Positions 26,839 to 34,599 of a stretch of DNA of 34,599 nucleotides are shown piece by piece; the first letter of the stretch is position 1, and each line of letters begins with the position of its first letter. Position numbers and translations under genes: made by a program. The notes under the pieces were generated by a model. That model had not been told where the DNA came from. It did not search any database and saw nothing but the letters and a program-made list of their open reading frames with translations. The stretch is from an uncultured Roseiflexaceae bacterium (GTDB lineage Bacteria > Chloroflexota > Chloroflexia > Chloroflexales > Roseiflexaceae): the NCBI GenBank assembly GCA_903889425.1, contig CAISXI010000454.1, positions 1-34,599 of the forward strand, read 5' to 3'.

Positions 26839-26870
26839 GCGAATGTCATGTAGGAGTCACGCACAGACGG

Positions 26871-26876
26871 TATAAT
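26871..26876 (+). promoter_or_regulatory. -10 element TATAAT (CGGTATAAT) upstream of murT
   Basis: cggtataatac, 33 bp before the start. Confidence 0.5.
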
Positions 26877-26909
26877 ACCCACAGAACGCGATAAGCGGAG
26901 GGTGTCGGT

Positions 26910-28292
26910 GTGATGCGTGACGTGGTGGCGATTTGGTTGGGACGGCTGGCTGGATTGCTGAGTCGGCTGTTGGGGCGTGGTGGTGGTACCACCATGCCGG
27001 GGGTGATTGCTCGGCGCGTGGCGCCACATATTTTGACGCACCTGACGCGGCAATTGCCGCGTGGGGTGATTTGTGTGGCCGGTACCAACGGCAAAACCAC
27101 CACCACCCGCATGATTGCCGATAGCTTGGCTGCTGCCGGGTTGCGGGTGCTCCACAACCGTTCGGGCGCTAATCTGACCTCGGGCGTCACCGCCACTGTC
27201 TTGATGGGCGCCGATTGGCGTGGCCGGGTGGCGTATGATGTGGCCTTGTTTGAATGCGACGAGGCGGCCTTGCCGCAAATCGTGCGTGAAACGCAACCGC
27301 GCCTCGTGGTCCTGCATAACTTGTTCCGCGACCAACTCGACCGCTATGGCGAAGTCGATACCATCGCCAATAACTGGGCAGCGGCCTTGCGCACCCTCCC
27401 CACCAGCACCGTCGTGCTCTACCACGCCGACGATCCCTCACTCGCCCGCTTGGCTAACAGTCTGATGTGCCGCACCGTGGGCTATGGCAACGACGATGTC
27501 ACCAGCGCCCGTGATAGTGTGGCGCACTTGGCCGATGCCGGGTTTTGTCGTTGTGGGGCGGCGCTGATCTATAGCGTGCGGTTTTATGCGCACATCGGGC
27601 ATTATCATTGCCCCAACTGTGATTTCGCTCGGCCACAGCCGGCCTATGCGCTCACTCAGGTGACCGCCCATGGACTAGTAGGCTCCCACGTCACCGTGCG
27701 CGCACCCCACGCCTCCTGCACGCTCCAGGTGCCCTTGCCGGGCTTGTATAATGCCACCAATGCCTTGGCAACCTATGCCTGCGCCGATCAATTGGGGGTG
27801 GCGCCGGTGGTGGCGGCAGCCTTGGCGCAGATGCAGGCCGCCTTTGGGCGCTACGAGGTGATTACGGCGGGTAATCATCAGTTGGTGATGGCGTTGATTA
27901 AAAACCCGGTGGGCGCCAGTGAAACCATCCGCATGCTGGTGGATGCCTGGGCTGCCCCGGTGCAATTGTTGATTATCATCAACGATCGCGACGCTGATGG
28001 CACCGATGTGTCGTGGTTGTGGGATGCAGATTTTGAGCGGCTATCTGGCACCACCCAACAGATTATCGTGAGTGGCACCCGCGCCGCCGATATGCAAGTG
28101 CGCATGCAGTATGCCGGCGTTGATCGCCAGCAGATTACGCGCATCGATCGCATCGCCGATGCCTTGGATGCGCTCTTAGCCGCCGCTGTTACTGGGCAGG
28201 TTGTCTATGTGCTCCCCACTTACACCGCCATGCTCGAATTGCGGGCGGTATTGACGCAACGGGGTTGGGTTGCGCCGTTTTGGCAAGATTAA
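26910..28292 (+). CDS. murT: MurT: Mur-ligase-like subunit of lipid II isoglutaminyl synthase (DUF1727)
   Basis: GVICVAGTNGKTTTTRMIADSL, Cys4 ribbon CRCGAALIYS...YHCPNCDFARP, C-terminal IIINDRDADGTDVSWLWDADFE. Confidence 0.9.
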   Translation: MMRDVVAIWLGRLAGLLSRLLGRGGGTTMPGVIARRVAPHILTHLTRQLPRGVICVAGTNGKTTTTRMIADSLAAAGLRVLHNRSGANLTSGVTATVLMGADWRGRVAYDVALFECDEAALPQIVRETQPRLVVLHNLFRDQLDRYGEVDTIANNWAAALRTLPTSTVVLYHADDPSLARLANSLMCRTVGYGNDDVTSARDSVAHLADAGFCRCGAALIYSVRFYAHIGHYHCPNCDFARPQPAYALTQVTAHGLVGSHVTVRAPHASCTLQVPLPGLYNATNALATYACADQLGVAPVVAAALAQMQAAFGRYEVITAGNHQLVMALIKNPVGASETIRMLVDAWAAPVQLLIIINDRDADGTDVSWLWDADFERLSGTTQQIIVSGTRAADMQVRMQYAGVDRQQITRIDRIADALDALLAAAVTGQVVYVLPTYTAMLELRAVLTQRGWVAPFWQD

Positions 28293-28327
28293 GAGATGTA
28301 GTTCATAACCCGAAAGGATTGTGTGAT

Positions 28328-30067
28328 ATGGAATATACGCAAGACCGCTTGATTCGCCAAGCCCGTGAGGCAATTGTTGCCACCAGCTTGGCCAGCGACG
28401 CCCAGATTGAATTGGTGGCTCCCAAACCCAATATCCCGGCCGATTTGGCCTTCCCTACCTTCAAAGCTGCCCGTGACCGCCAAATGCCCCCGCCCCAACT
28501 CGCCACCGAATTAGCCGGCCAAATCAGTTTTGGTGCCGATTCGTTGCTGACCACGTCCACAGCAGCCGGGCCGTTTTTGAATTTTTCAATTAATGCCCCC
28601 AACTATGTAGCCAGTGTGTTGGCTGACGTCGCCCGCCTCGGGGATCGCTACGGCAGTGACGATTTGGGCGCCAACCAGCGCATCGTCATCGATTATTCGT
28701 CGGTCAATATCGCCAAATTGATGCACGTGGGGCACATCCGCTCGACGATTATCGGCCAGGCGCTCTACAACATCTTCAAATTCCTCGGTTATACCGTGAT
28801 TGGTGATAATCACCTCGGCGACTACGGCAAACAGTTCGGTATGAACATCGCCGCTATCGTCAAATGGGGCAAACCGACGGGTCAAGACGAAGAAGCCTTG
28901 GCGCAACTCGACAAGTTGTACGCCCAGTATTCGCGCGAAGCCAAAGAAGACGAATCGCTCCACGATGCCGCCCGCATGTGGTCGCTCAAACTCGAGCAAG
29001 GCGATCCGACGGCGACCGAATTGTGGCAGTGGATGGTTGATTTGACTTTGACCGCCATTCAAGAAAACTATGACCGGCTGGGGGTGAAGTTCGACCACGC
29101 CTACGGCGAGAGTTTCTATGCCCCGCTCAATGCCGGCGTCATCGCCGAGGCCTTGGCTAGCGGGTTGGCCCATCGCGATGAAGGTGGCGCCGTGGTGGTC
29201 AATGAACTCGAACAAAACATGCCCACCTTTTTGTTGCAACGCAGTGATACGGGCACGCTGTACCACACCCGCGACATGGGCTGTATCAAATACCGCATGG
29301 AAACATTTACCCCCAGTCAAATCATCTACGTCGTCGGCTCCCCCCAAGAGCTCCACTTCCGCCAGCTCTTTGCCTTGTCACGGGCCATCGGGTATGTGCC
29401 TGCAGGGGTCGAATTGTCGCACGTCAAATTCGGGACGATTTTTGACCAGCACGGCAAACCCCTCTCGACTCGCGCCGGCAACATGATTTATCTCACCGAT
29501 TTGCTCAACGATGCCCGTGACCGTGCCCGCCTAGTGGTCGATGCCTCGAGCCCCGATTTGAGCGAAGCCGAGCGGGCCGATGTGGCAGAGAAAGTAGGTA
29601 TCGGCGCGGTGATGTACAACGACCTCTACCAAGACTCCCGCCGCAACATTACCCTCGAATGGGACCGCATGTTGGCCATCGAAGGCAACAGCGCCCCCTA
29701 CATCCAATACATGTATGCCCGTTGTCGTTCAATCGCCCGCCGGATTTTGGGTGACCAAGTTTCTGCCACTATCCCGGCCTGTGATGCGACGTTGTTGAGC
29801 CATCCATCAGAGCTCGATTTGGTACGTCAATTAGCCAAAATGCCGAGCTCGGTGCGTGATGCCGCCGATCGCTACGCCACCTTTGTGATGGCCGAATGGT
29901 GCTACGATACCGCCCGCACTTTTGCGGGTTTTTATCGGGACTGTCCAGTGGCCAAAGCCGAAGACGAGGCTTTGCGCACTGCCCGTTTGGCGCTGACGGT
30001 AGCCACGGCACAAGCCCTCAAAAACGGCCTTGGCTTGTTGGGTATCGGGGTTGCAGAGCGGATGTAG
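28328..30067 (+). CDS. argS: Arginyl-tRNA synthetase
   Basis: IVIDYSSVNIAKLMHVGHIRSTIIGQALYNIFKFLGYTVIGDNHLGDYGKQFG (HIGH region), FGTIFDQHGKPLSTRAGN, C-terminal DALR-like domain. Confidence 0.96.
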   Translation: MEYTQDRLIRQAREAIVATSLASDAQIELVAPKPNIPADLAFPTFKAARDRQMPPPQLATELAGQISFGADSLLTTSTAAGPFLNFSINAPNYVASVLADVARLGDRYGSDDLGANQRIVIDYSSVNIAKLMHVGHIRSTIIGQALYNIFKFLGYTVIGDNHLGDYGKQFGMNIAAIVKWGKPTGQDEEALAQLDKLYAQYSREAKEDESLHDAARMWSLKLEQGDPTATELWQWMVDLTLTAIQENYDRLGVKFDHAYGESFYAPLNAGVIAEALASGLAHRDEGGAVVVNELEQNMPTFLLQRSDTGTLYHTRDMGCIKYRMETFTPSQIIYVVGSPQELHFRQLFALSRAIGYVPAGVELSHVKFGTIFDQHGKPLSTRAGNMIYLTDLLNDARDRARLVVDASSPDLSEAERADVAEKVGIGAVMYNDLYQDSRRNITLEWDRMLAIEGNSAPYIQYMYARCRSIARRILGDQVSATIPACDATLLSHPSELDLVRQLAKMPSSVRDAADRYATFVMAEWCYDTARTFAGFYRDCPVAKAEDEALRTARLALTVATAQALKNGLGLLGIGVAERM

Positions 30068-30072
30068 GTTCT

Positions 30073-30099
30073 ATCAGTATTTGCAGAGGAAAGAAATAG
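30073..30099 (+). promoter_or_regulatory. 5' leader/Shine-Dalgarno element shared with gyrB leader (10248-10271)
   Basis: atcag-tat-ttgcagaggaaagaaatag vs atcag-ttgtagaggaaagaaatag. Confidence 0.6.
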
Positions 30100-30897
30100 A
30101 TGAATTTACGCAACTATCATGCCTTGCTCCTCGACATGGATGGGGTGTTGTATCGTGGTCACGAACGCATGCCGGGGGTGGCAGAATTATTTGATTTCTG
30201 TGCCAAAAACGGCATCATGACGGCGTGTATCACCAACAATGCCACCATGACACCGGAGCAGTTTTCGCAAAAACTGGCCGGCATGGATATCACCTATCCT
30301 GCCGCCAACATCATCAATTCCCCGATTGGGACGCGCTTGTGGCTCGAATCGCAAGCGCCCCAAGGCACCAAGATTTTTTGTATTGGTATGAACGGCTTGC
30401 GCACGGCCTTGTTTGCTGACGGCTATTATGTCGAAAGTGCCGAGGCGCCGGCATATGTAATTGTCGGTCTCGACACCGAGATGACCTACGCCAAATTGCG
30501 CCAAGCCTGTTTGCTCATCAATGCCGGCGCCCGCTTCATCGGCACCAATCCCGATGTGTCGTTGCCTGTAGCCGAGGGCTTGGTACCGGGCTGTGGCGCC
30601 TTGTTGGCCTTTTTGCAGGCGGCCACCGGGGTCGCGCCGTTTATCATCGGCAAACCGGGCGCCACCATGTTTCACATTGCCATCAAATTACTCGGTGCCG
30701 ATGCGACGCGTACCCTGACCATCGGTGATCGTCTCGACACCGACGTGGCCGGGTCGCTCGCGGCCGGGTTGACATCGGGGCTGGTGCTGACTGGGGTAGC
30801 GACTACTGCCGATGTGGCCACGTCAGACATCAAACCAGATGTGGTCTATGCCGATCTGCCCGCTCTCGTGGCGGCCTGGCAACACGATTTAGCCTAA
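30100..30897 (+). CDS. HAD-IIA family hydrolase (NagD/phosphoglycolate-phosphatase-like)
   Basis: ALLLDMDGVLYRGHERMPGVAELFDFC...CITNNATMTPEQF...IIGKPGATMFHIAIKLLG...LTIGDRLDTDVAGSLAAG. Confidence 0.95.
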   Translation: MNLRNYHALLLDMDGVLYRGHERMPGVAELFDFCAKNGIMTACITNNATMTPEQFSQKLAGMDITYPAANIINSPIGTRLWLESQAPQGTKIFCIGMNGLRTALFADGYYVESAEAPAYVIVGLDTEMTYAKLRQACLLINAGARFIGTNPDVSLPVAEGLVPGCGALLAFLQAATGVAPFIIGKPGATMFHIAIKLLGADATRTLTIGDRLDTDVAGSLAAGLTSGLVLTGVATTADVATSDIKPDVVYADLPALVAAWQHDLA

Positions 30898-30907
30898 AAA
30901 ATAACGA

Positions 30908-30946
30908 AACCGGTGGTGGTGCATAACGCACCTCCACCGGTTTTTT
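30908..30946 (+). terminator. Rho-independent terminator
   Basis: aaccggtggtggtgc-ataac-gcacctccaccggtt (one mismatch) then TTTTTT. Confidence 0.85.
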
Positions 30947-30956
30947 GGTCGATTAT

Positions 30957-31838
30957 TTAGCCGCGGCGGGTGAGCAACAAGCCCCCTACAATCGCCACCG
31001 TGCCAATCATGTCACGGGTGGTGATGGGGTCGCCGAGGATGAGATTTGCCGAGATAACTCCCGCCGCCGGCAACAAGCTGGCATAAATGCCGGTACGGGT
31101 CGGACCCACTTTGACCACCCCGTTGTACCACAAGATATAAGCGAGGGCGATAGAGAGCACCACCGAGTAGGCCATGCCAGCCCAGCCTTGCCACGGCACT
31201 GCCAGCCAATTGACGGTGAGGACTTCACTGAGGCCAATCAAAATCAAGGGAATCCCGCCGATGGTCAGTGTGACGGCGGTGACCCGTAGGGGTGAGTATT
31301 TGGCCAGTAGCGATTTGGCACCGATGGTGTAATAGGCCCAACACATCGCAGAAATCAAAATCAGGATGTTGCCGATCATGGTGTTGGTACTCATGTTGGC
31401 ACCATCAAACAAAATCACAAAGACGCCAATGAACGAGATGACGATGCCGATCCAGCCGGTGCGGGAGAGTTTTTCCCAACCGCGTATTTGACTAATCAAC
31501 GCCACCCAAATGGGGGTGGTGGCAATCAACAGTGCCGAGGTGGCAGCACTGGTCATGCTCAGCCCAATCATGAAAAACACTTGGTAGCCGGCGTTGCCAA
31601 TCAACCCGACGAGGATGGCATCGCGCCACAGGCTACGTTCGATGGTGATGCTTTTTTCGACAAACCAGACGATACTGAGCATCAGAATAGGCACAAAAAA
31701 GAAGCGCACGCTGTTGAATGCCAGCGGCGGCATGCTAGCAAAGCTTTGTTTGACAATCGACATATTGCCGGCCCAGATGAGGATAGTGGCGAGGAGCCCG
31801 ATGTCGTTCCATGGGATGATGCGTTTGGGGGTGTTCAC
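30957..31838 (-). CDS. DMT-superfamily EamA-type transporter
   Basis: Ten hydrophobic segments with duplicated EamA pattern (AGNMSIVKQSFASMPPLAFNSVRFF; AMCWAYYTIGAKSL). Confidence 0.92.
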   Translation of the reverse strand: MNTPKRIIPWNDIGLLATILIWAGNMSIVKQSFASMPPLAFNSVRFFFVPILMLSIVWFVEKSITIERSLWRDAILVGLIGNAGYQVFFMIGLSMTSAATSALLIATTPIWVALISQIRGWEKLSRTGWIGIVISFIGVFVILFDGANMSTNTMIGNILILISAMCWAYYTIGAKSLLAKYSPLRVTAVTLTIGGIPLILIGLSEVLTVNWLAVPWQGWAGMAYSVVLSIALAYILWYNGVVKVGPTRTGIYASLLPAAGVISANLILGDPITTRDMIGTVAIVGGLLLTRRG

Positions 31839-31859
31839 GGCGCTCTTTCTTGATATAGC

Positions 31860-33662
31860 TTACTTGGGCATGTTCTTGAGGGCGATATAGGCCGGACGGG
31901 GGCTCCAGTCGCCATTGAGCACGCCGAAAGAGGCTTGTTCGTGGAGCAGATTGCCTTCGGCATTCCAGGGGATCGCAAAGTTGAGATTCCAGACAAACAT
32001 CCCAGTCAACCAATTGCTGTAGTGGACGCGGGAATAGTTGACTGCCCGCACGATGTAGTCGGCTTGTTGGTCAAAACTAATCTGATTGCCGTATTCGTAA
32101 TACTGACTGGTATTGGCCGTTGCCCAGCCGAATTCGGTGACCCAGACCGGTTTGGAGCTCAGGCCGTTTTTGATCATCAGGGTGCGTACATCTTCGACCC
32201 GGCGGAAATAGAATTCACGGCTGGTAACGAAGTTTGGTCCTGGACCAGGTTGGTCTGGCCATAATGTTTCGGGGGGATTGCTGGCACCACCGGGGTGGAC
32301 TCCCACAATGTCGACCACTTGGGCAAAGCGTGGGTCACGGAACATGCCGTCGTAGTAGCGTACGTCACTCATGGCGACTGTGGGCCAATTCGTTTCGGTA
32401 GAGGCGAGTGCTCCAGAGACAACCAAGGCTTGCGGATCTGCCGCTTTGATGGCTTGTGATGCGCCAACGAGCAAGTCCATGTAGTCGGTGACACTACTGA
32501 CAGTGCCGCCGTTTTCGGTGGCGAGATTTTGTTCGTTCCAGATTTCGTAGGCTTTGACTCGCCCTTTGTAGCGAGCGGCCATCTGCCCCATAAAGTAATT
32601 GTAGGTGGCGAAATTGGCACGGTTGGGCATGCCATGCAGGCCATTGTCCGTGGCCCAACGAGGAGCTGCCACCACACTGAAGAGCAAATTGGTTTGCCAC
32701 TTGCGGGCATCTGCGACGATGTTGTCGAGTTCACCCCAATGGATTTCCCCTGACTTATCGTGTAAATCCATCCAGCGTACTTGTTGGCGGATCCAGGGCA
32801 TGCCGGCATTCATGGCCAGGCTCATGACCCGGCGGCGGTCTTGCCAGACGGTACCATAGCCTTCACCATACAATACGGCATTAAATCCATACGTAAAGCC
32901 GGGCAGCGGGTTGGTGGCGCCGGTATCAACGAGGGCTGCGGTTTCGTTGACGATTCCTTTGGGATTAAATGCCGTATCGCCGCCATGGTGCTGGTCGCGG
33001 TATTCGCTCCCCAACAAGCCCAACAAAATACGGTATTGCGGGTTGGGCTCGTCGGGGTGCCATTCCATGCGTTGGCGTTCGAAGTATTGCACCCAATAGC
33101 GCTTGCCGTCGGCTTTGTTGACTTCTTGGAATTGTTCTGACAAGGGGCGCCCAAACACTTTGAGCCCGCCGTTTTGGCGAAAAAAATCACCAAATGGGGC
33201 CGGGCTATTGCGCAACGTGTGTTGGGTCACCGTATCAAACGAACCATCGTTGGGGTTGGCTACCGGCACAAAAGCTGTCTCGGTACGGCGCATTGCCACC
33301 AAGGCATTCCCCAACAACCGGCCTTGGACGTAATAGGAAGTGCCGGCGAGGTCGGGATTTTCTTCGAGGACGGCCCGCTCGAAGTATTGCACGCGGTAAT
33401 ATTCACCCGGGTTGCTGATACTTTCTTCGATAAATGGTTGTGAGATGGGCATGCCATAGACAAACAAGGCGTTGGGGGTGGCCTTCCAGGTTTTGTAGAA
33501 GTAGTTGGCGGTGGTAAAGCCCGTTTCGCTAAAGGTGCGACTCCCACTCGTTTGCAGTGATGCTGGCACTTCTTGGGGGCTGTGGGGGGCTGCGAGGGCG
33601 GTGGTAGGGATGAGGCTAGTGATGAATAATCCTAAGATGATATATATGCGTAGACGTAGCAT
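31860..33662 (-). CDS. Secreted protein: duplicated N-terminal FG.P.S/VQYFER repeat plus clan GH-A-like glycoside hydrolase domain
   Basis: Signal peptide; repeats VYGMPISQPFIEES..YYRVQYFERAVLEENPD and VFGRPLSEQFQEV..RYWVQYFERQRMEWHPD; YEIWNEQNLA and WVTEFGWAT. Confidence 0.8.
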   Translation of the reverse strand: MLRLRIYIILGLFITSLIPTTALAAPHSPQEVPASLQTSGSRTFSETGFTTANYFYKTWKATPNALFVYGMPISQPFIEESISNPGEYYRVQYFERAVLEENPDLAGTSYYVQGRLLGNALVAMRRTETAFVPVANPNDGSFDTVTQHTLRNSPAPFGDFFRQNGGLKVFGRPLSEQFQEVNKADGKRYWVQYFERQRMEWHPDEPNPQYRILLGLLGSEYRDQHHGGDTAFNPKGIVNETAALVDTGATNPLPGFTYGFNAVLYGEGYGTVWQDRRRVMSLAMNAGMPWIRQQVRWMDLHDKSGEIHWGELDNIVADARKWQTNLLFSVVAAPRWATDNGLHGMPNRANFATYNYFMGQMAARYKGRVKAYEIWNEQNLATENGGTVSSVTDYMDLLVGASQAIKAADPQALVVSGALASTETNWPTVAMSDVRYYDGMFRDPRFAQVVDIVGVHPGGASNPPETLWPDQPGPGPNFVTSREFYFRRVEDVRTLMIKNGLSSKPVWVTEFGWATANTSQYYEYGNQISFDQQADYIVRAVNYSRVHYSNWLTGMFVWNLNFAIPWNAEGNLLHEQASFGVLNGDWSPRPAYIALKNMPK

Positions 33663-33693
33663 AAAAATCCCTAAACTAATAGAATACCGTTAA

Positions 33694-33699
33694 ATTATA
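33694..33699 (-). promoter_or_regulatory. -10 element TATAAT (CGGTATAAT on minus strand)
   Basis: Minus strand reads acggtataattt upstream of the secreted GH-like gene. Confidence 0.5.
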
Positions 33700-33746
33700 C
33701 CGTATTACCTATGACTAATGGACTTGTGGCAGTGCTACGGTGTATA

Positions 33747-33779
33747 CAAAACAGCCCCCGGCATGGTGCCGAGGGCTGT
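33747..33779 (-). terminator. Rho-independent terminator for the minus-strand gene at 33799-34599
   Basis: Minus strand acagccctcggca-cca-tgccgggggctgt followed by TTTTG (one internal mismatch). Confidence 0.7.
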
Positions 33780-33798
33780 AGGAACTATGCGGGACAGA

Positions 33799-34599
33799 TT
33801 AGCGGCGGCCTTCGGCCTTGATGGTCGCCATGAACCCTTGGACGGCGTTAAAGCCAGGGCGCGGGCTCCAGTCAGGATTGAGGATACCGAATGATGCTTG
33901 TTCGTGCAATGGTTGGTCTTGGGCACCCCACAACACGGCGAAGTTCATGTTCCACAGGAACATATTACCCAGCCACGGTGAGCCATCTTCGTTGCGGTAG
34001 TTTTTGTAGGCCCATTGCATGGCCCCGAGGATGTATTCACCTTGTTGGTCAAGAGTGACTTGATTGCCGAATTCATAGCCAGGCGTGACGTTTTCGGTAG
34101 CCCAGCCGTACTCCGTTATCCAGAGCTGATGATCGCCGACCCCTTCTTCGACCATGAATTTATGCACGTCTTCGACGTGGCGGAAGTAGAATGTAGCGTC
34201 AGTAGTCCAACCTTCGGCTTTGCTGGGGTTATCTGGCCACATGGTTTCGGGGGGGTTGGCTGAGCCACCGGGATGCACGGCTTGGACGTCAAAGAATTCT
34301 TTGATCATGCCATCTTTGTAGCGGTACATTTCGCGGTAGTAGATTTCGTCGGCGACGGCCAATTCGGGGCTCGTGACACCAGTCGAAGAGGGCGCACCTG
34401 ATACGACGATGGTGCGTGGCTCAACCGCTTTGATGCGCGTATAGCACTCTGCGAGCAGTTCGACGTAGCGACCGGCATCGGCAGGTACAACGGTGCCACC
34501 GTTTTCGTGGGCGAGGTTTTGCTCGTTCCAGATTTCGACGGCATGGATTTTGTTGCCATAGCGTTGCATCAAGGCTTCGACAAAGTTGCCCATGGCAAC
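33799..34599 (-). CDS. Clan GH-A-like glycoside hydrolase domain protein, paralog of 31860-33662; 5' end outside the window
   Basis: HAVEIWNEQNLAHENGGTV, WITEYGWATENV, LHEQASFGILNPDWSPRPGF. The reading frame stays open to the window edge. Confidence 0.8.
   Translation of the reverse strand, partial: VAMGNFVEALMQRYGNKIHAVEIWNEQNLAHENGGTVVPADAGRYVELLAECYTRIKAVEPRTIVVSGAPSSTGVTSPELAVADEIYYREMYRYKDGMIKEFFDVQAVHPGGSANPPETMWPDNPSKAEGWTTDATFYFRHVEDVHKFMVEEGVGDHQLWITEYGWATENVTPGYEFGNQVTLDQQGEYILGAMQWAYKNYRNEDGSPWLGNMFLWNMNFAVLWGAQDQPLHEQASFGILNPDWSPRPGFNAVQGFMATIKAEGRR

Noticed and set aside
1-34599. Prophage, transposon, toxin-antitoxin or restriction/defence locus
   Set aside because: No integrase, transposase, phage structural, toxin-antitoxin or nuclease/methylase motifs were seen. 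The content is mostly core metabolism and envelope functions.
1-34599. tRNA or rRNA genes
   Set aside because: Intergenic gaps are short, and I saw no convincing cloverleaf or conserved rRNA stretch. A tRNAscan/Infernal run would settle this.

Overview
The window is dense and mostly co-directional within blocks. Gene content (gyrB, argS, rel, an orphan-looking murT, PT-linker lipoprotein, FG.P.S-repeat glycosidase-like proteins) fits a Chloroflexota-like chromosome; this taxon guess is low confidence. I can support about 29 protein-coding genes: ThuA-like protein, RlmI-like methyltransferase, a TetR-MacA-MacB-MacB efflux operon, a PlsC-like acyltransferase, a coupled GNAT/PIG-L pair, a multi-TM protein, gyrB, a D-2-hydroxyacid dehydrogenase, a GT2, an aldolase-SDR fusion, a lipoprotein, rel(A/SpoT), NT5C-type nucleotidase, a CpsB/CpsD/Wzz/Wzz/GT4 polysaccharide block, a rubrerythrin-like/DinB fusion coupled to an unknown protein and a methyltransferase, murT, argS, a HAD-IIA phosphatase, an EamA transporter and two tandem clan GH-A-like secreted proteins (the second is cut by the window edge). 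I found no CRISPR array, transposase, rRNA or convincing tRNA. The most unusual signals are intergenic. A 14-bp repeat family (TGAAG-N2-GGAAG-N2) sits next to short palindromes at two distant sites. An 18-bp tandem repeat ends in a 32-bp perfect palindrome that supplies the stop codons of two convergent genes. A near-identical 5' leader precedes gyrB and a HAD phosphatase gene. On the protein side, the best candidates are the rubrerythrin-like/DinB fusion operon with an unassigned middle gene, and murT without an adjacent gatD.
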